Source: Methylobacterium sp. WL1 (GTDB lineage Bacteria > Pseudomonadota > Alphaproteobacteria > Rhizobiales > Beijerinckiaceae). From it: DNA of 64,000 nucleotides. Location of the stretch: the NCBI RefSeq assembly GCF_008000895.1, contig NZ_CP042823.1, positions 682,001 to 746,000 of the forward strand. The letters are read 5' to 3'. A program made the position numbers and the translations under genes. Shown piece after piece: positions 27,383-36,393 of this stretch; position 1 is the stretch's first letter; every line of letters starts with the position of its first letter. The notes below the pieces were generated by a model. It had not been told where the DNA came from and searched no databases. It saw only the letters and a list, made by a program, of their open reading frames with translations.

Positions 27383-28048
27383 ATGAGCACCCATGCGAGC
27401 TACAAGGGCCCGGCGGATTGCCCCGCCGTCATCCCAGTCTTTCCGCTGCCCGGCGCATTGCTGCTGCCGCGCGGCCAGATGCCCCTGAACATCTTCGAGC
27501 CACGCTACCTGTCGATGATCGACGACGCGATGCGCACGGATCGGGTGATCGGGATGATCCAGCCCGATCCGGAAGGGTCGGGGGCGGCGAACCCCAAGCT
27601 CTACCGGGTCGGCTGCGTGGGACGGATCACGCAATACGCCGAGACCGGCGACGGCCGTTACCTCGTCTCGCTGACCGGCATCAGCCGGTTCCGGGTCGAG
27701 AGCGAGCTGGCCTCCACCAGCACCTACCGCCGCTGCCACGTCTCCTACGAGGACTTCGCGGTGGACTTCGAGCCGCGGGCGGGCGAGGAATTGGTCGACC
27801 GCGACGGCGTCCTCAAGGCACTGCGCGACTTCGTGGAATCGAACGATCTGAAGGTGGATTGGGACGGGATCGACGAGGCGCCAGACGAGGCGCTGGTCAA
27901 CGCCCTCTGCATGATGAGTCCGTTCGGCGTTCGCGAGAAGCAGGCGATGCTGGAGGCCCCCGACCTGAAGACCCGGGCGGAAATCCTGATCGCGGTCACG
28001 CAGATGGAACTGGTTCGCGGCTCCGGCCCCGAGCCGACGATGCAATAG
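27383..28048 (+). CDS. LON peptidase substrate-binding domain protein
   Basis: A 221-residue stand-alone LON N-terminal (substrate-binding) domain without the ATPase or protease parts. It opens '[20 protein letters not shown]' and continues '[15 protein letters not shown]' and '[20 protein letters not shown]', typical of the family. Such proteins occur next to trx and Trm112 genes in rhizobia; their role is unknown, perhaps as adaptors. Trm112 follows 13 bases after its stop. Confidence 0.88.
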   Translation: MSTHASYKGPADCPAVIPVFPLPGALLLPRGQMPLNIFEPRYLSMIDDAMRTDRVIGMIQPDPEGSGAANPKLYRVGCVGRITQYAETGDGRYLVSLTGISRFRVESELASTSTYRRCHVSYEDFAVDFEPRAGEELVDRDGVLKALRDFVESNDLKVDWDGIDEAPDEALVNALCMMSPFGVREKQAMLEAPDLKTRAEILIAVTQMELVRGSGPEPTMQ

Positions 28049-28061
28049 GCGCGCACGACCG

Positions 28062-28268
28062 ATGACCAACGACCTCACAACCACCGTCGAGGCGACCCGC
28101 GTGGACCCCAAGCTCCTTGAGATACTGGTTTGTCCGCTGACCAAGGGCACGCTCGAATACGATTCCGCCCGCCAGGAACTGATCAGCCGCTCTGCGAAGC
28201 TCGCCTACCCGATCCGCGACGGCATCCCGATCATGCTGCCGGAAGAGGCGCGCTCACTGACGGATTGA
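28062..28268 (+). CDS. Trm112 family protein
   Basis: A 68-residue protein of the Trm112/YcaR type ('[17 protein letters not shown]' and '[20 protein letters not shown]'). In eukaryotes Trm112 activates several methyltransferases; in bacteria partner enzymes are less clear. Only one cysteine of the zinc motif remains. Last gene of the trx-LON-Trm112 set. Confidence 0.88.
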   Translation: MTNDLTTTVEATRVDPKLLEILVCPLTKGTLEYDSARQELISRSAKLAYPIRDGIPIMLPEEARSLTD

Positions 28269-28865
28269 GACGCGCGGGGCCGGGACACGCGGTCGGGCGG
28301 ACATGGTCCGCGCCGCTCGACGAAACACCGGCCTCGTACTGCCGCTCCAGGACGGGCTGCGACGGTCACGCAGCGCGTTCCGCCAGGTGCGCCGTACCTC
28401 CTCTCCCTGACGGCAGAGGACTTTTTCTTCATCCTGCCGTCGCGCTGTCCAGCCCGAACTAGACATCTCGTCTCTCGCGCCGGCGCGGGGGACCGATGCC
28501 TCGCCCTGCGATGCACGAGCTCGACGGTATGGGCGGGCGCGTCTGTTCCCCGTGCCAAGGCGCAATCTGAAAATCCGGGCGCGGGTTGAGAAGAATGCTA
28601 CGCCGGGCCCGGGCGCACCCGTTCCACACGCCGCCTTCGAGGACGGCGTGGATGAACGTTCCCCAATCAATGATACGGCCAAGCAATCGCAGAGCGCGGC
28701 GTGACTATTTCCGCCTCGTCGAGGCGCAGATCCTGATCTCACCCAAAAACCGTGCGGCCATACTCTTGCCGCTTCCCTCATTCAGCATTGCGTCATCCTC
28801 CATCGACGAGTGTGACCCGGCGCGCCATGACGGGCGGCGCGCGCTTTGCTGAAAGAGATACCCGC
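28269..28865. other. Intergenic region, no gene recognised
   Basis: A 597-base gap between Trm112 and the small secreted protein. Both strands have short open frames rich in Arg and Pro that look like chance frames of GC-rich DNA. I see no tRNA, convincing terminator or repeat. The last ~120 bases include AGAGATA before the next start and probably its promoter. Confidence 0.45.
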
Positions 28866-29255
28866 ATGATCAAACTGGTCGCCGCCGCGGCTCTCGCCGC
28901 CGGCCTGTTCTCCGCCATATCCCCGTCGGCCCACGCCGCACCGGGCGCGAACAACGGAACGTGGTCGGTGGAACTCGTGACCGAGAGCGGGCTATGCAAC
29001 GCCCGCTACACCTACGCCTTGGCGATCCGCGAGGGCCAGGTTCGGCTGGTCTCGGGCGAGGCAGGAGCCCGGGTGAGCGGCCATGTCGGCGCCGACGGCA
29101 GCGTCGGTCTCGCCGTCACCACCGGGACGGCGAGCGGGACCGGAACCGGGCGGCTTCAGTCCGGTACCGGCTCGGGCACCTGGAAGGTCGCCACCCTATG
29201 CTCCGGCCACTGGACCGCGCGGCGCAGGAACGACCGCACCGCGCAGGCCGACTGA
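28866..29255 (+). CDS. Small secreted protein with glycine-rich repeat-like folds
   Basis: A 129-residue protein with a signal peptide (LVAAAALAAGLFSAISPSAHAA). The mature part has two cysteines ('ESGLCNARYTY', 'ATLCSGHW') and alternating glycine and short strands ('VSGHVGADGSVGLAVT', 'GTGTGRLQSGTGSGTWKV'), suggesting a small beta-barrel or lipid-binding fold. Family not recognised; similar small secreted proteins are common in this group. It converges on the STAS-like gene. Confidence 0.65.
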   Translation: MIKLVAAAALAAGLFSAISPSAHAAPGANNGTWSVELVTESGLCNARYTYALAIREGQVRLVSGEAGARVSGHVGADGSVGLAVTTGTASGTGTGRLQSGTGSGTWKVATLCSGHWTARRRNDRTAQAD

Positions 29256-29261
29256 CGACGG

Positions 29262-29624
29262 TCAGGCGGCGCCGGCGAGCCAGGTCCGCGCCTCGGCGAG
29301 GCGGGCGCGCTCGAACACCTTGATCTGGGTCGGCGAGACGAAATTGAAGGTCTCGGCCAATGCCTTCAGCCAGGGCGCATCCGTCACCAGGGCGACATGG
29401 CTGACGCTCTTCATCATCGAGATGCCGAAGCGCGGGTCCTTGAAGAAGGCGGCCGGCTCCATGCCCTCGAAGGCGCGGATATCCTCGAGCAGCTTGATCT
29501 TGCCGCCCTTGTCGAGGTCCGCCTTCATGGCATTCATCGCGGCGTTCATCTCCTCGTCGGAGATCTTGCCGTCGACCACGATCTCGGCGACGTTCGAGTC
29601 CGGCGTCTTGGTATAGCTCAGCAC
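29262..29624 (-). CDS. STAS/SpoIIAA-like small protein
   Basis: A 120-residue protein of the SpoIIAA-like (DUF3478/STAS) type: 'NVAEIVVDGKISDEEMNAAM' and 'KIKLLEDIRAFEGMEPAAFF' are typical. The likely start is GTG at 29624, with GGAGGAG seven bases before it. Relatives occur in bacteria with general stress systems; the exact role is unknown. It converges on the small secreted protein gene. Confidence 0.78.
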   Translation of the reverse strand: MLSYTKTPDSNVAEIVVDGKISDEEMNAAMNAMKADLDKGGKIKLLEDIRAFEGMEPAAFFKDPRFGISMMKSVSHVALVTDAPWLKALAETFNFVSPTQIKVFERARLAEARTWLAGAA

Positions 29625-29701
29625 TGATCGCTCCTCCGGGAACCGCACGCGTCCCGCCGCCGATCTCCGGCCGCGGGTCCGCTGCCCGTGGCCGCACTGT
29701 C

Positions 29702-31888
29702 TTACAAAAAGCTCTGCGGGTCGACATCGATCGCGACCCGGACGTTGCCACGCACCTTCGGGCCGCGGGCGATCCAGGCGCGCAGATAGGCCTGCATGTC
29801 GATGTTGCGCTCCGTCTTCACCAGCAGCCGGAAGCGGTAGCGGCCCCGGACCAAGGCGAGCGGCGCCTCCGCGGGCCCCAGCACCATCACACCCTCCGGC
29901 GGATCGGCGGCGCGGGCGAGCGCCTGTCCGTGCGCCTCGGCGACCTCCCGCTCGGCGGCCGAGACGATCAGCGCGGCGAGCCGCCCGAACGGTGGCAGCC
30001 CCGCCGCCTCGCGGGCGTGGATCTCCTCCTGATAGAAGCGCTCCGCATCCCCCGACAACAGGGAGGCGATCACCGGGTGTTCGGGCTGGTAGGTCTGGAC
30101 CAGCGCCCGGCCGGGCTTGTCGCCGCGCCCGGCCCGGCCGGTAACCTGCTGAAGCAGCTGGAAAGTGCGCTCCGCCGCCCGCGGATCGCCAGAGGTCAGT
30201 CCGATATCGGCGTCCAGCACGCCGACCAGGGTCAGGCTCGGGAAGTTGTGGCCCTTGGCCACCAGCTGCGTGCCGATGACGAGGTCGCATTCACCGGCCG
30301 CCACCGCCTCCAGCTCCTGTCGCAGGCGGTCGGCGCCACCGGGAAAGTCGCTCGACAGCACGACGATGCGCCGGTCCGGGAACAGCGCGGCGGCCTCCTC
30401 GGCGATCCGCTCGACGCCGGGGCCGCACGCGGTCAGGTTGTCGAAGGTGCCGCACTCGGTGCAGGCGTCGGGCCGCCGCTCGGTGTAGCCGCACTGATGG
30501 CAGACGAGCGCCCGCCGGAACCGGTGCTCCACGAGCCAGGTCGAGCAGTTCTTGCACTGATAGCGGTGCCCGCAGGCCCGGCACAGGGTCAGCGGTGCGT
30601 AGCCCCGGCGGTTGAGGAACAGCAAGGCCTGCTCGCCCCGCTCCAGGGTATGCTTCACGGCGTTGACCAGCGGCGGGCTGAGGAAGCGGCCCCGCTCGGG
30701 CTGGTCCTTGCGCATGTCGATGGCGGCGATGTCGGGCAGGCGCCGCCCGCCGAACCGCTCCGGCAGCAGCACGTGGCGGTAGCGCCCGCGCGCCGCGTTC
30801 ACCCGGGTCTCGATCGACGGCGTCGCCGAGGCCAGCACCACCGGACAGCCCTCCAGGCGCCCGCGCACCACCGCCATGTCGCGGGCGTGGTAGTGGACGC
30901 CGTCCTCCTGCTTGTAGGCCGCCTCGTGCTCCTCATCGACGACGATCAGGCCGAGGCGGGCGAACGGCAGGAACAGCGCCGAGCGCGCGCCCACCACCAC
31001 CAGAGCCTCGCCGGCCGCCACCGCGGCCCGCAGTCGCTCGCGGCGTTTGCCGCCGATGCCGGAATGCCAGGCCGCCGGCCGGACCCCGAAGCGCTGGGCG
31101 AACCGGTCGAGGAACTGCGCCGTGAGGGCGATCTCGGGCATCAGGATCAGCGCTTGGCGCCCCGCCCGGACGCAGGCCGCGACCGCCTCGAAATAAACCT
31201 CGGTCTTGCCGGAGCCGGTGACGCCCTCGAGCAGGATCGGCCGGTTGTCGGCCGCCTCCGCGTCGGGTTGCAGCCACGGGAACGGCTCGACCAGTTCCGT
31301 CACCGCCTCGGCCTGGGCGGGCGAGAGCGGCGTGCGCGGAAAGTCCGGCTCGGGGGGCAGGGCGACCGGCTCGGGCTCGACCGCGATGGTCTCCAGGACG
31401 CCGTCGTCGATCAGGCCGTCGATTACCGAGAGCGAGACCCCGGCTTCCTTGGCGAGCGCGCTCTTGCCGCGCAGCGCACGGTCCGCGGCCGTCGCCACGA
31501 CCTTGGCTCGCGCCGCGGTCGGCCGTGAGGGCGGCTTGTCGGTGAGGCGCACCGCAACCCGGGCGATCTCGGCGGCGGCGGCCTCGTCGGGCAGGCGCAG
31601 CACAATGGCGAGCGCCGAGCCCTTCGGGGCGAGGGTGTACCGGGCGATCCAGTCGACCAGACTGCGCAGCGGCTCCGAGAGCGGTGCGTAGGGGAGGGTG
31701 CCGGTCACGGGGCGCAGGTTCGAGCCGCCGGCCGTCTCGGCCAAGCCCCAGACGACGCCCACGATCTCGCGGGGCCCGAGCGGCACCTGCACCACGTCGC
31801 CGACCGCGAGGTCGAGGCCGCCGGGCACGGCGTAGCTGTAGGGCGCATCGAGCGCCAGCGGGATCAGGATCTCGGCGACAAAGGGCAT
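29702..31888 (-). CDS. priA: Primosomal replication-restart helicase PriA
   Basis: PriA recognises stalled forks and reloads DnaB. The 728-residue protein has the N-terminal DNA-binding part ('DAPYSYAVPGGLDLAVGDVV'), Walker A 'LLEGVTGSGKTEVYFEAV', DEEH helicase motif 'GLIVVDEEHEAAYKQEDG', and a zinc-binding block with paired cysteines ('LCRACGHRYQCKNCSTWL', 'CHQCGYTE', 'CTECGTFDNL'). The ATG at 31888 gives the family's usual start. The gene ends 77 bases before the STAS-like gene. Confidence 0.93.
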   Translation of the reverse strand: MPFVAEILIPLALDAPYSYAVPGGLDLAVGDVVQVPLGPREIVGVVWGLAETAGGSNLRPVTGTLPYAPLSEPLRSLVDWIARYTLAPKGSALAIVLRLPDEAAAAEIARVAVRLTDKPPSRPTAARAKVVATAADRALRGKSALAKEAGVSLSVIDGLIDDGVLETIAVEPEPVALPPEPDFPRTPLSPAQAEAVTELVEPFPWLQPDAEAADNRPILLEGVTGSGKTEVYFEAVAACVRAGRQALILMPEIALTAQFLDRFAQRFGVRPAAWHSGIGGKRRERLRAAVAAGEALVVVGARSALFLPFARLGLIVVDEEHEAAYKQEDGVHYHARDMAVVRGRLEGCPVVLASATPSIETRVNAARGRYRHVLLPERFGGRRLPDIAAIDMRKDQPERGRFLSPPLVNAVKHTLERGEQALLFLNRRGYAPLTLCRACGHRYQCKNCSTWLVEHRFRRALVCHQCGYTERRPDACTECGTFDNLTACGPGVERIAEEAAALFPDRRIVVLSSDFPGGADRLRQELEAVAAGECDLVIGTQLVAKGHNFPSLTLVGVLDADIGLTSGDPRAAERTFQLLQQVTGRAGRGDKPGRALVQTYQPEHPVIASLLSGDAERFYQEEIHAREAAGLPPFGRLAALIVSAAEREVAEAHGQALARAADPPEGVMVLGPAEAPLALVRGRYRFRLLVKTERNIDMQAYLRAWIARGPKVRGNVRVAIDVDPQSFL

Positions 31889-31952
31889 GCGGGCGTATCG
31901 GGCGGGTCCGTTCCGGGTCCGTACCACAGGGCCGGGAAAAGAACCCGCGGCT

Positions 31953-33116
31953 TCAGCCGTCCCGCAGACCCGGCACCAGCGGCAGGGCGGCGAGGCTCAT
32001 GGCCGCCATCGCCCAGAAGGCCGGTGCCCCGAAGGCGCCGAAGAGCGCGCCGGAGGCCAGCGTCGCCAGCACGCCGGACAGGCCGAGGCCCAGGGTCCCG
32101 TAGAGTGCCAGCGCGGTGGCCCGACGTTCCGGGGGCGTCGCGGCCTCGATCAGGCCGAGGCAGGCGAGGTGCAGCAGGGCGAAGCTCAGCCCGTGCAGGA
32201 CCTCCGCACCCGCGAGGACGGGGATCGCTGTGGTCGAGGCGAGCGCCGCCCAGCGCAGGGCGCCGGCCAGCGCCGCGACCGCGATTCCGGCCGGGAGCCC
32301 GATCCGCGCCAGGAGCCAGGGTCCGGCGAACAGGAACACCAGCACCTCGGCCGCCACCGATCCAGACCAGAGCAGTCCGGCGGTGCCGGCTCCAATTCCG
32401 GCAGCGCGCCACAGGATCATGGCGAAACCGTCATGCATGGCGTGGGCGCCGACCACCAGCGAAGCCGCGAAGACCACGCGCAGGAAGCGCGGCAGCCGCA
32501 GCAGATCCGCGAAGTTGTGCCACGGCATGGGGCCGTTTTGCGCGCCTTCGCGGACCGGCAGCGCCAGGGCCGCACCCGAAGCGGCGATGAACAGGCCCCC
32601 GCTCGCCACCAGCGCGGCCCACAAGCCGGACGCGGCGATCAGCCAGCCGGCGGCGCCGGTGGCGGCGATGAAGCCAGCCGAGCCGGCCGCCCGACCCAGC
32701 CATACTGGAAGACGGCCCCGCCCTGGGCGGCGGCGAGCGCCAGCGCGTCGGCCAGCGGCGCAGGCGCGGCGGTTCCGGCCGCGTACAGCAGGGCCCGCCC
32801 AAGGGAGCTGCCAGAACCCGACGCCGGGCAGGTGCGCCAGGACGGCGAGACCCGCGAGCGCGATGCTCGCCGCCAGGACGGGACGGCCGGCCCGGCTCCG
32901 GTCCGCGAAGGCGCCGGCCAGGGGGCCGATCACCAGCCGCAGGGCGCCGGCGGCTGCCAGGAGGGTGCCGATCTGCCCCGGCTCCAGCCCACGCGCCGCG
33001 AGAAAGCCCGGCAGGATCGGGGAGAGGAAACCGTAGGCCCCGTACAGGGCAACGTACAAAACGAGGAAGCGGGACAGACCACCCCGCCGAGCGGTGTCGC
33101 GCGCGCCGGGATCCAT
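31953..33116 (-). CDS. MFS transporter (3-phenylpropionate/HcaT-like), with frame-swapped patch
   Basis: A major facilitator transporter of ~388 residues with 'ALYGAYGFLSPILPGFLAAR' and 'EPGQIGTLLAAAGALRLVIG' at the start and about twelve membrane segments, of the PPP/HcaT type (small aromatic or nucleoside uptake; substrate unknown). Residues coded by about 32690-32805 are arginine-rich nonsense in the reading frame, while the neighbouring frame gives 'ALLYAAGTAAPAPLADAL' then 'AAAQGGAVFQYGWV', exactly the expected membrane segment and MFS loop. Single-base slips near 32800-32806 and 32688-32697 explain it. The start was set at 33116. Confidence 0.75.
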   Translation of the reverse strand: MDPGARDTARRGGLSRFLVLYVALYGAYGFLSPILPGFLAARGLEPGQIGTLLAAAGALRLVIGPLAGAFADRSRAGRPVLAASIALAGLAVLAHLPGVGFWQLPWAGPAVRGRNRRACAAGRRAGARRRPGRGRLPVWLGRAAGSAGFIAATGAAGWLIAASGLWAALVASGGLFIAASGAALALPVREGAQNGPMPWHNFADLLRLPRFLRVVFAASLVVGAHAMHDGFAMILWRAAGIGAGTAGLLWSGSVAAEVLVFLFAGPWLLARIGLPAGIAVAALAGALRWAALASTTAIPVLAGAEVLHGLSFALLHLACLGLIEAATPPERRATALALYGTLGLGLSGVLATLASGALFGAFGAPAFWAMAAMSLAALPLVPGLRDG

Positions 33117-33454
33117 CGGAGCAGCCTCGTCAGGATGCGTGCGGCGGGCAGGGCGACATAGAGGTCCGATCGAAGAGAGACCGGGGTCGCTCCGACAACG
33201 GCCAGACAACAGCATCCGGATCGCCAAAGCAAATCACTGCTCCGGATGCATCGCCCGTTCAACCGGGTCAGCAATCAGCCGCCCCTACGCCCCCGCGCCT
33301 TGCAATCGCGCGGCCTTCGCAAACAACGTCTCGAAGCGGGCCCTCTCGTTTGCCGAGGGGCCGATATCCTCGCCGAAGGCCGATCCGGTCCGCGCTTCCG
33401 CGCTTCCGCGCGCGATCCTGTGCCAGGGTGCCGAGGAGCCGCCCCCGCGATCGG
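33117..33454. other. Region between MFS and PAS-protein genes, possible lost C-terminus
   Basis: A 338-base gap. On the minus strand an open frame ends at 33285 with 'ANERARFETLFAKAARLQGA', which reads like a real helical C-terminus and could be the original end of the PAS protein if a base was lost near 33480. Otherwise I see no gene. The MFS promoter should lie at its left end. Confidence 0.35.
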
Positions 33455-34060
33455 TCAATGCCCGCGCCGGCCTGCCGCCGCGGCGGCGGGGGTCTTGGCG
33501 ATGCTCTGCCCGAGGCGCAGCAGCAGCATATCGATCAGCAATTGCAGTTCGGTATCCGCGACTCCTTCGAGCGCGTCGCGGCATTCGAGGGCCCGGTCGA
33601 TGGCGACCGAGAGCGCATCCAGCGGCTCGACCGGCAACGGGGCGGCCTGCTCATCCTCGAGCCGGCTGTCGGTCACGTCGATGATGATGCCGTGCCCGGT
33701 CCGCCGGCTCGACGAGCCCGCCGGCAGCCGGCCGCGGTCGAGGATCCACCGGACCTGGCCGGCCGGCGAGAGCGTGCGGTACTCGGCCACGAACAGGCCG
33801 CCGCGCTCGCGGACCGCCTGGAACTGCCGCACCACCGCCGGCCGGTCCTCGGGATGGACGCAGGCCTTCGCGATCTCCAGCGGAATCGGCCGCCCGGCGA
33901 GGCCAGGATCGCCCGCGAGCACGTCGGCGGCGCCGGCATCGAGGGTGCAGCGATCGGACCGGGGCGACCACGACCACGCGCCGATCACGCCGGACGCGTC
34001 GAGGGCTGCCGACAGATCCACCGGCAGGCCGCGCGGGCGCTTGATCGCGTCGACAACCAT
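33455..34060 (-). CDS. PAS-domain protein with a CtrA-type site upstream
   Basis: A 201-residue protein with one PAS domain ('GVIGAWSWSPRSDRCTLDA' to 'YRTLSPAGQVRWILDRGRL' and 'HGIIIDVTDSRLEDEQ'), followed by a helix and an Ala-rich end. No kinase, cyclase or HTH output domain is seen, so it may be a sensor subunit. The ATG at 34060 has GGAGAT before it. A perfect CtrA box lies 67 bases upstream. The end may be artefactual (see the intergenic entry at 33117). Confidence 0.7.
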   Translation of the reverse strand: MVVDAIKRPRGLPVDLSAALDASGVIGAWSWSPRSDRCTLDAGAADVLAGDPGLAGRPIPLEIAKACVHPEDRPAVVRQFQAVRERGGLFVAEYRTLSPAGQVRWILDRGRLPAGSSSRRTGHGIIIDVTDSRLEDEQAAPLPVEPLDALSVAIDRALECRDALEGVADTELQLLIDMLLLRLGQSIAKTPAAAAAGRRGH

Positions 34061-34126
34061 GGGCGATCTCCGAAACCGGCGTGCCCCTCGCACGCATTCT
34101 TCGCAGCCATACAACCCATGATGGAA

Positions 34127-34141
34127 TTAAGAGGCGGTTAA
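34127..34141. promoter_or_regulatory. CtrA-type binding site, perfect TTAA-N7-TTAA
   Basis: TTAA at 34127-34130 and 34138-34141, seven bases apart, matches the full CtrA box. It lies 67 bases upstream of the PAS-protein ATG, nearly the same distance as the site before fliL (65 bases). This suggests the PAS gene is in the CtrA regulon. Confidence 0.58.
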
Positions 34142-34274
34142 CTCAACACCGCAACCTCAATGCTCTCCCGGTCATTCTACTGATGGATTGAGGTTATTCC
34201 CGCCGACCGACGAACCGTCCCCGGTTTCGCGCCATGTCAATGGACGCGCGACGGTTGTACTTCATGCGCGGGCT

Positions 34275-34382
34275 TCAGCCGATCTGCGTGACCAGCGTGA
34301 ACGCGCCGAACAGCAGCACCGCCCCGACCACAACCGCCAGAAGAATGAGCGCAGCCCGCGATTCTTGGATGTCCGACGCCAT
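34275..34382 (-). CDS. Very small membrane protein (35 residues)
   Basis: A 35-residue protein 'MASDIQESRAALILLAVVVG', followed by 'AVLLFGAFTLVTQIG': a short polar head and one membrane helix. A strong GGGGAGG lies just before the ATG (34380-34382), which is why I accept it. No known family. It stands alone in the region between the PAS and hydrolase genes. Confidence 0.6.
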   Translation of the reverse strand: MASDIQESRAALILLAVVVGAVLLFGAFTLVTQIG

Positions 34383-34593
34383 GAGCCTCCCCGATCGTAT
34401 CGCCCGGTCCGCCGGGCCGCGCTCCGCGGCGCTTTGCGTGCCAGAGTTGCACCGATCGGCCTGGCTGTCGACGGTGGACGGCGCCATCGGGCGACAGGGA
34501 TCTCTGGCCGAAACGGCGCCATCTTTGACCGGGTTCACCGCGCCGACCTAAGCAAGGTCCGGCACGATGCTTCGGCGATCGAGGGAGCGACCG

Positions 34594-35502
34594 ATGCGAA
34601 GCGATGTTGCGTTCAGTTCGGAGGGCCGGACCTTGCGGGGCTGGCTCTATTGGCCGGACACACCGGAGGGCGCATCCGCTGCGGCCGTGGTGATGGCCCA
34701 CGGCTTCTCGGCGGTGAAAGAGCAGTATCTCGGTCGTTACGCAGAGGTTTTCGCGGCGGCCGGTCTCGGCGTCCTGGTCTACGACCACGCCCATTTCGGC
34801 GCCAGCGACGGGCTACCCCGGCAGGAGGTCGATCCGACGGCGCAGAAGCGCGGCTACCGGGATGCGATCAGTTTCGCACAGACGATTCCCTGGATCGATC
34901 CGGACCGCATTGGGATCTGGGGCACCAGCTTCAGCGGGGGCCACGTGATCGAGGTCGCGGCGATCGACCGCCGGGTCCGATGCGTCGTCGCGCAGGTGCC
35001 ACAGATCAGCGGCTCGAGCTCGGCACAGCGCCGGACCCGTGCCGATCTCGTGCCGGCCCAGCTCCGTCGCTTCGAGGCCGACCGCTCCGCGCGCTTCCGC
35101 GGCGAGGAGCCGGCCATGCTGCTAGCGGTGTCGGACGATCCGCGCCAACCCTGTGCGATGCCGGGACAGGACGGCCACGCCTTCTTCACCGGCACCCAAG
35201 CCTTCGCACCGGCCTGGCGGAATGCGGTGACGTTGCGCAGCGCCGAACTGTCCCGCGAGAACGAGCCGGGCGTGCACATCACCCGGATCAGCCCGACACC
35301 GCTGCTGATGATCGTGGCCGAAGACGACGGTCTCACGGCCACCGACCTGTGCCTTGAAGCCTATCAGCGCGCCCTGCCGCCAAAAGATCTGGTATTGGTG
35401 CCGGGCGGTCATTTCGATCCGTATGTCCGGCACTTCGATCGCACCAGCTGCGCCGCCCGGGACTTCTTCATCGCTCGTCTCGGCGCGCGGCCGACCGCCT
35501 GA
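34594..35502 (+). CDS. Alpha/beta hydrolase
   Basis: A 302-residue serine hydrolase. The nucleophile elbow is 'GIWGTSFSGGH', the acid is probably in 'MIVAEDDGLTA' and the histidine in 'LVPGGHFDPY', all in family order. 'VVMAHGFSAVKEQYLGRYA' is the oxyanion strand. This layout resembles acetyl-xylan or dienelactone-type hydrolases; the substrate is unknown. The ATG at 34594 has GAGGGAGCG before it. The AraC regulator gene starts 10 bases after its stop, so the two are probably linked. Confidence 0.82.
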   Translation: MRSDVAFSSEGRTLRGWLYWPDTPEGASAAAVVMAHGFSAVKEQYLGRYAEVFAAAGLGVLVYDHAHFGASDGLPRQEVDPTAQKRGYRDAISFAQTIPWIDPDRIGIWGTSFSGGHVIEVAAIDRRVRCVVAQVPQISGSSSAQRRTRADLVPAQLRRFEADRSARFRGEEPAMLLAVSDDPRQPCAMPGQDGHAFFTGTQAFAPAWRNAVTLRSAELSRENEPGVHITRISPTPLLMIVAEDDGLTATDLCLEAYQRALPPKDLVLVPGGHFDPYVRHFDRTSCAARDFFIARLGARPTA

Positions 35503-35512
35503 CGATCGCCCG

Positions 35513-36334
35513 GTGTTCGGCCCCGCCTCTCAGCCAAGCCCGAAGGTGATCTGCCTCGGCCGCGACTACCCGGATGGCGGGATCGTCGGCCCGCATTGTC
35601 ACGCACGCGCGCAGTTGATCTACGCGATGGCCGGGGTGATGGAAATCCGCGCGGCGGGCAGTCTCTGGATCGTACCGCCGCAGCGGGCCCTGTGGGTCTC
35701 AGCCGGCGTCGAGCACGCCATGCGCGCCCGCGGCGCCGTTTCGCTTCGGACCTTCTACGTCGCCGACCATGCCGTGCCGGCCGACCTGCCGAACGTGCCG
35801 ACCGGTCTCGCGGTGACACCGCTCCTGCGCGAACTGATCCTGCGGGCGATCCGCGATGGCCGGGCGGACGATCGGGTCGGGCGGCAGGGCCGGCTGTTCG
35901 ATGTCCTGCTTGATGAGGTCGCCGCGCTCCCGCACTGCCCATTCTGCCTGGCGATGCCGGAAGACCCGCGGCTCCGGCGTGTCTGCGACGCGATCCTGGC
36001 GCGTCCCGGCGACCGGCGGGACATGGCGGCCTTCGCCCGGGATGCCGGGGCCTCGCCGAGAACACTGGCGCGGCTGGCGGAACGAGAGCTGATGGTCCCG
36101 TTCTCAGTCTGGCGTCAGCAGGCCCGCGTCCTGGCCGCGTTGCCGATGCTGGTTGGAGGCGGATCGGTCGCCGAAACCGCGGCCGCGCTGGGCTACGAGA
36201 CGCCCAGCGCCTTTGCGGCCATGTTCCGCCGGATCATCGGTGCAGCCCCGGCCGCCTATCGGACCCAGGGCGCGGATCCCGCCGCTGCCTTTGGACGAGC
36301 CGTACCGACCCGCAAGGCGAGCCGATCCGGTTGA
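35513..36334 (+). CDS. AraC family transcriptional regulator
   Basis: A 273-residue regulator with an N-terminal cupin sensing domain ('[20 protein letters not shown]') and a C-terminal double helix-turn-helix ('[20 protein letters not shown]' and '[20 protein letters not shown]', ending '[13 protein letters not shown]'). Start is GTG at 35513; longer in-frame extensions overlap the hydrolase gene and add poor sequence. It probably controls the upstream hydrolase gene or itself; the effector is unknown. Confidence 0.85.
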   Translation: MFGPASQPSPKVICLGRDYPDGGIVGPHCHARAQLIYAMAGVMEIRAAGSLWIVPPQRALWVSAGVEHAMRARGAVSLRTFYVADHAVPADLPNVPTGLAVTPLLRELILRAIRDGRADDRVGRQGRLFDVLLDEVAALPHCPFCLAMPEDPRLRRVCDAILARPGDRRDMAAFARDAGASPRTLARLAERELMVPFSVWRQQARVLAALPMLVGGGSVAETAAALGYETPSAFAAMFRRIIGAAPAAYRTQGADPAAAFGRAVPTRKASRSG

Positions 36335-36356
36335 CGCGAGCTCCCGATGCGTCCAC

Positions 36357-36378
36357 GTTTGTACCAATCGGTACAAAC
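36357..36378. promoter_or_regulatory. TetR-type operator, perfect 9-bp inverted repeat
   Basis: GTTTGTACC (36357-36365), four bases, then GGTACAAAC (36370-36378): perfect arms, total 22 bases, typical of TetR operators. It ends 15 bases before the DUF1348 ATG, and the TetR gene is next in the same operon. Autoregulation is the obvious reading. Confidence 0.75.
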
Positions 36379-36393
36379 CGTGAGGATACGCTG

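Noticed and set aside
28269..28865. Hidden gene or small RNA in the 597-base gap
   Set aside because: No frame with a ribosome-binding site and no clear stem-loop with a T-run; only a search or RNA-seq could show otherwise.
29930..31528. Long open frame opposite priA
   Set aside because: Antisense shadow; PriA motifs on the minus strand are unambiguous.
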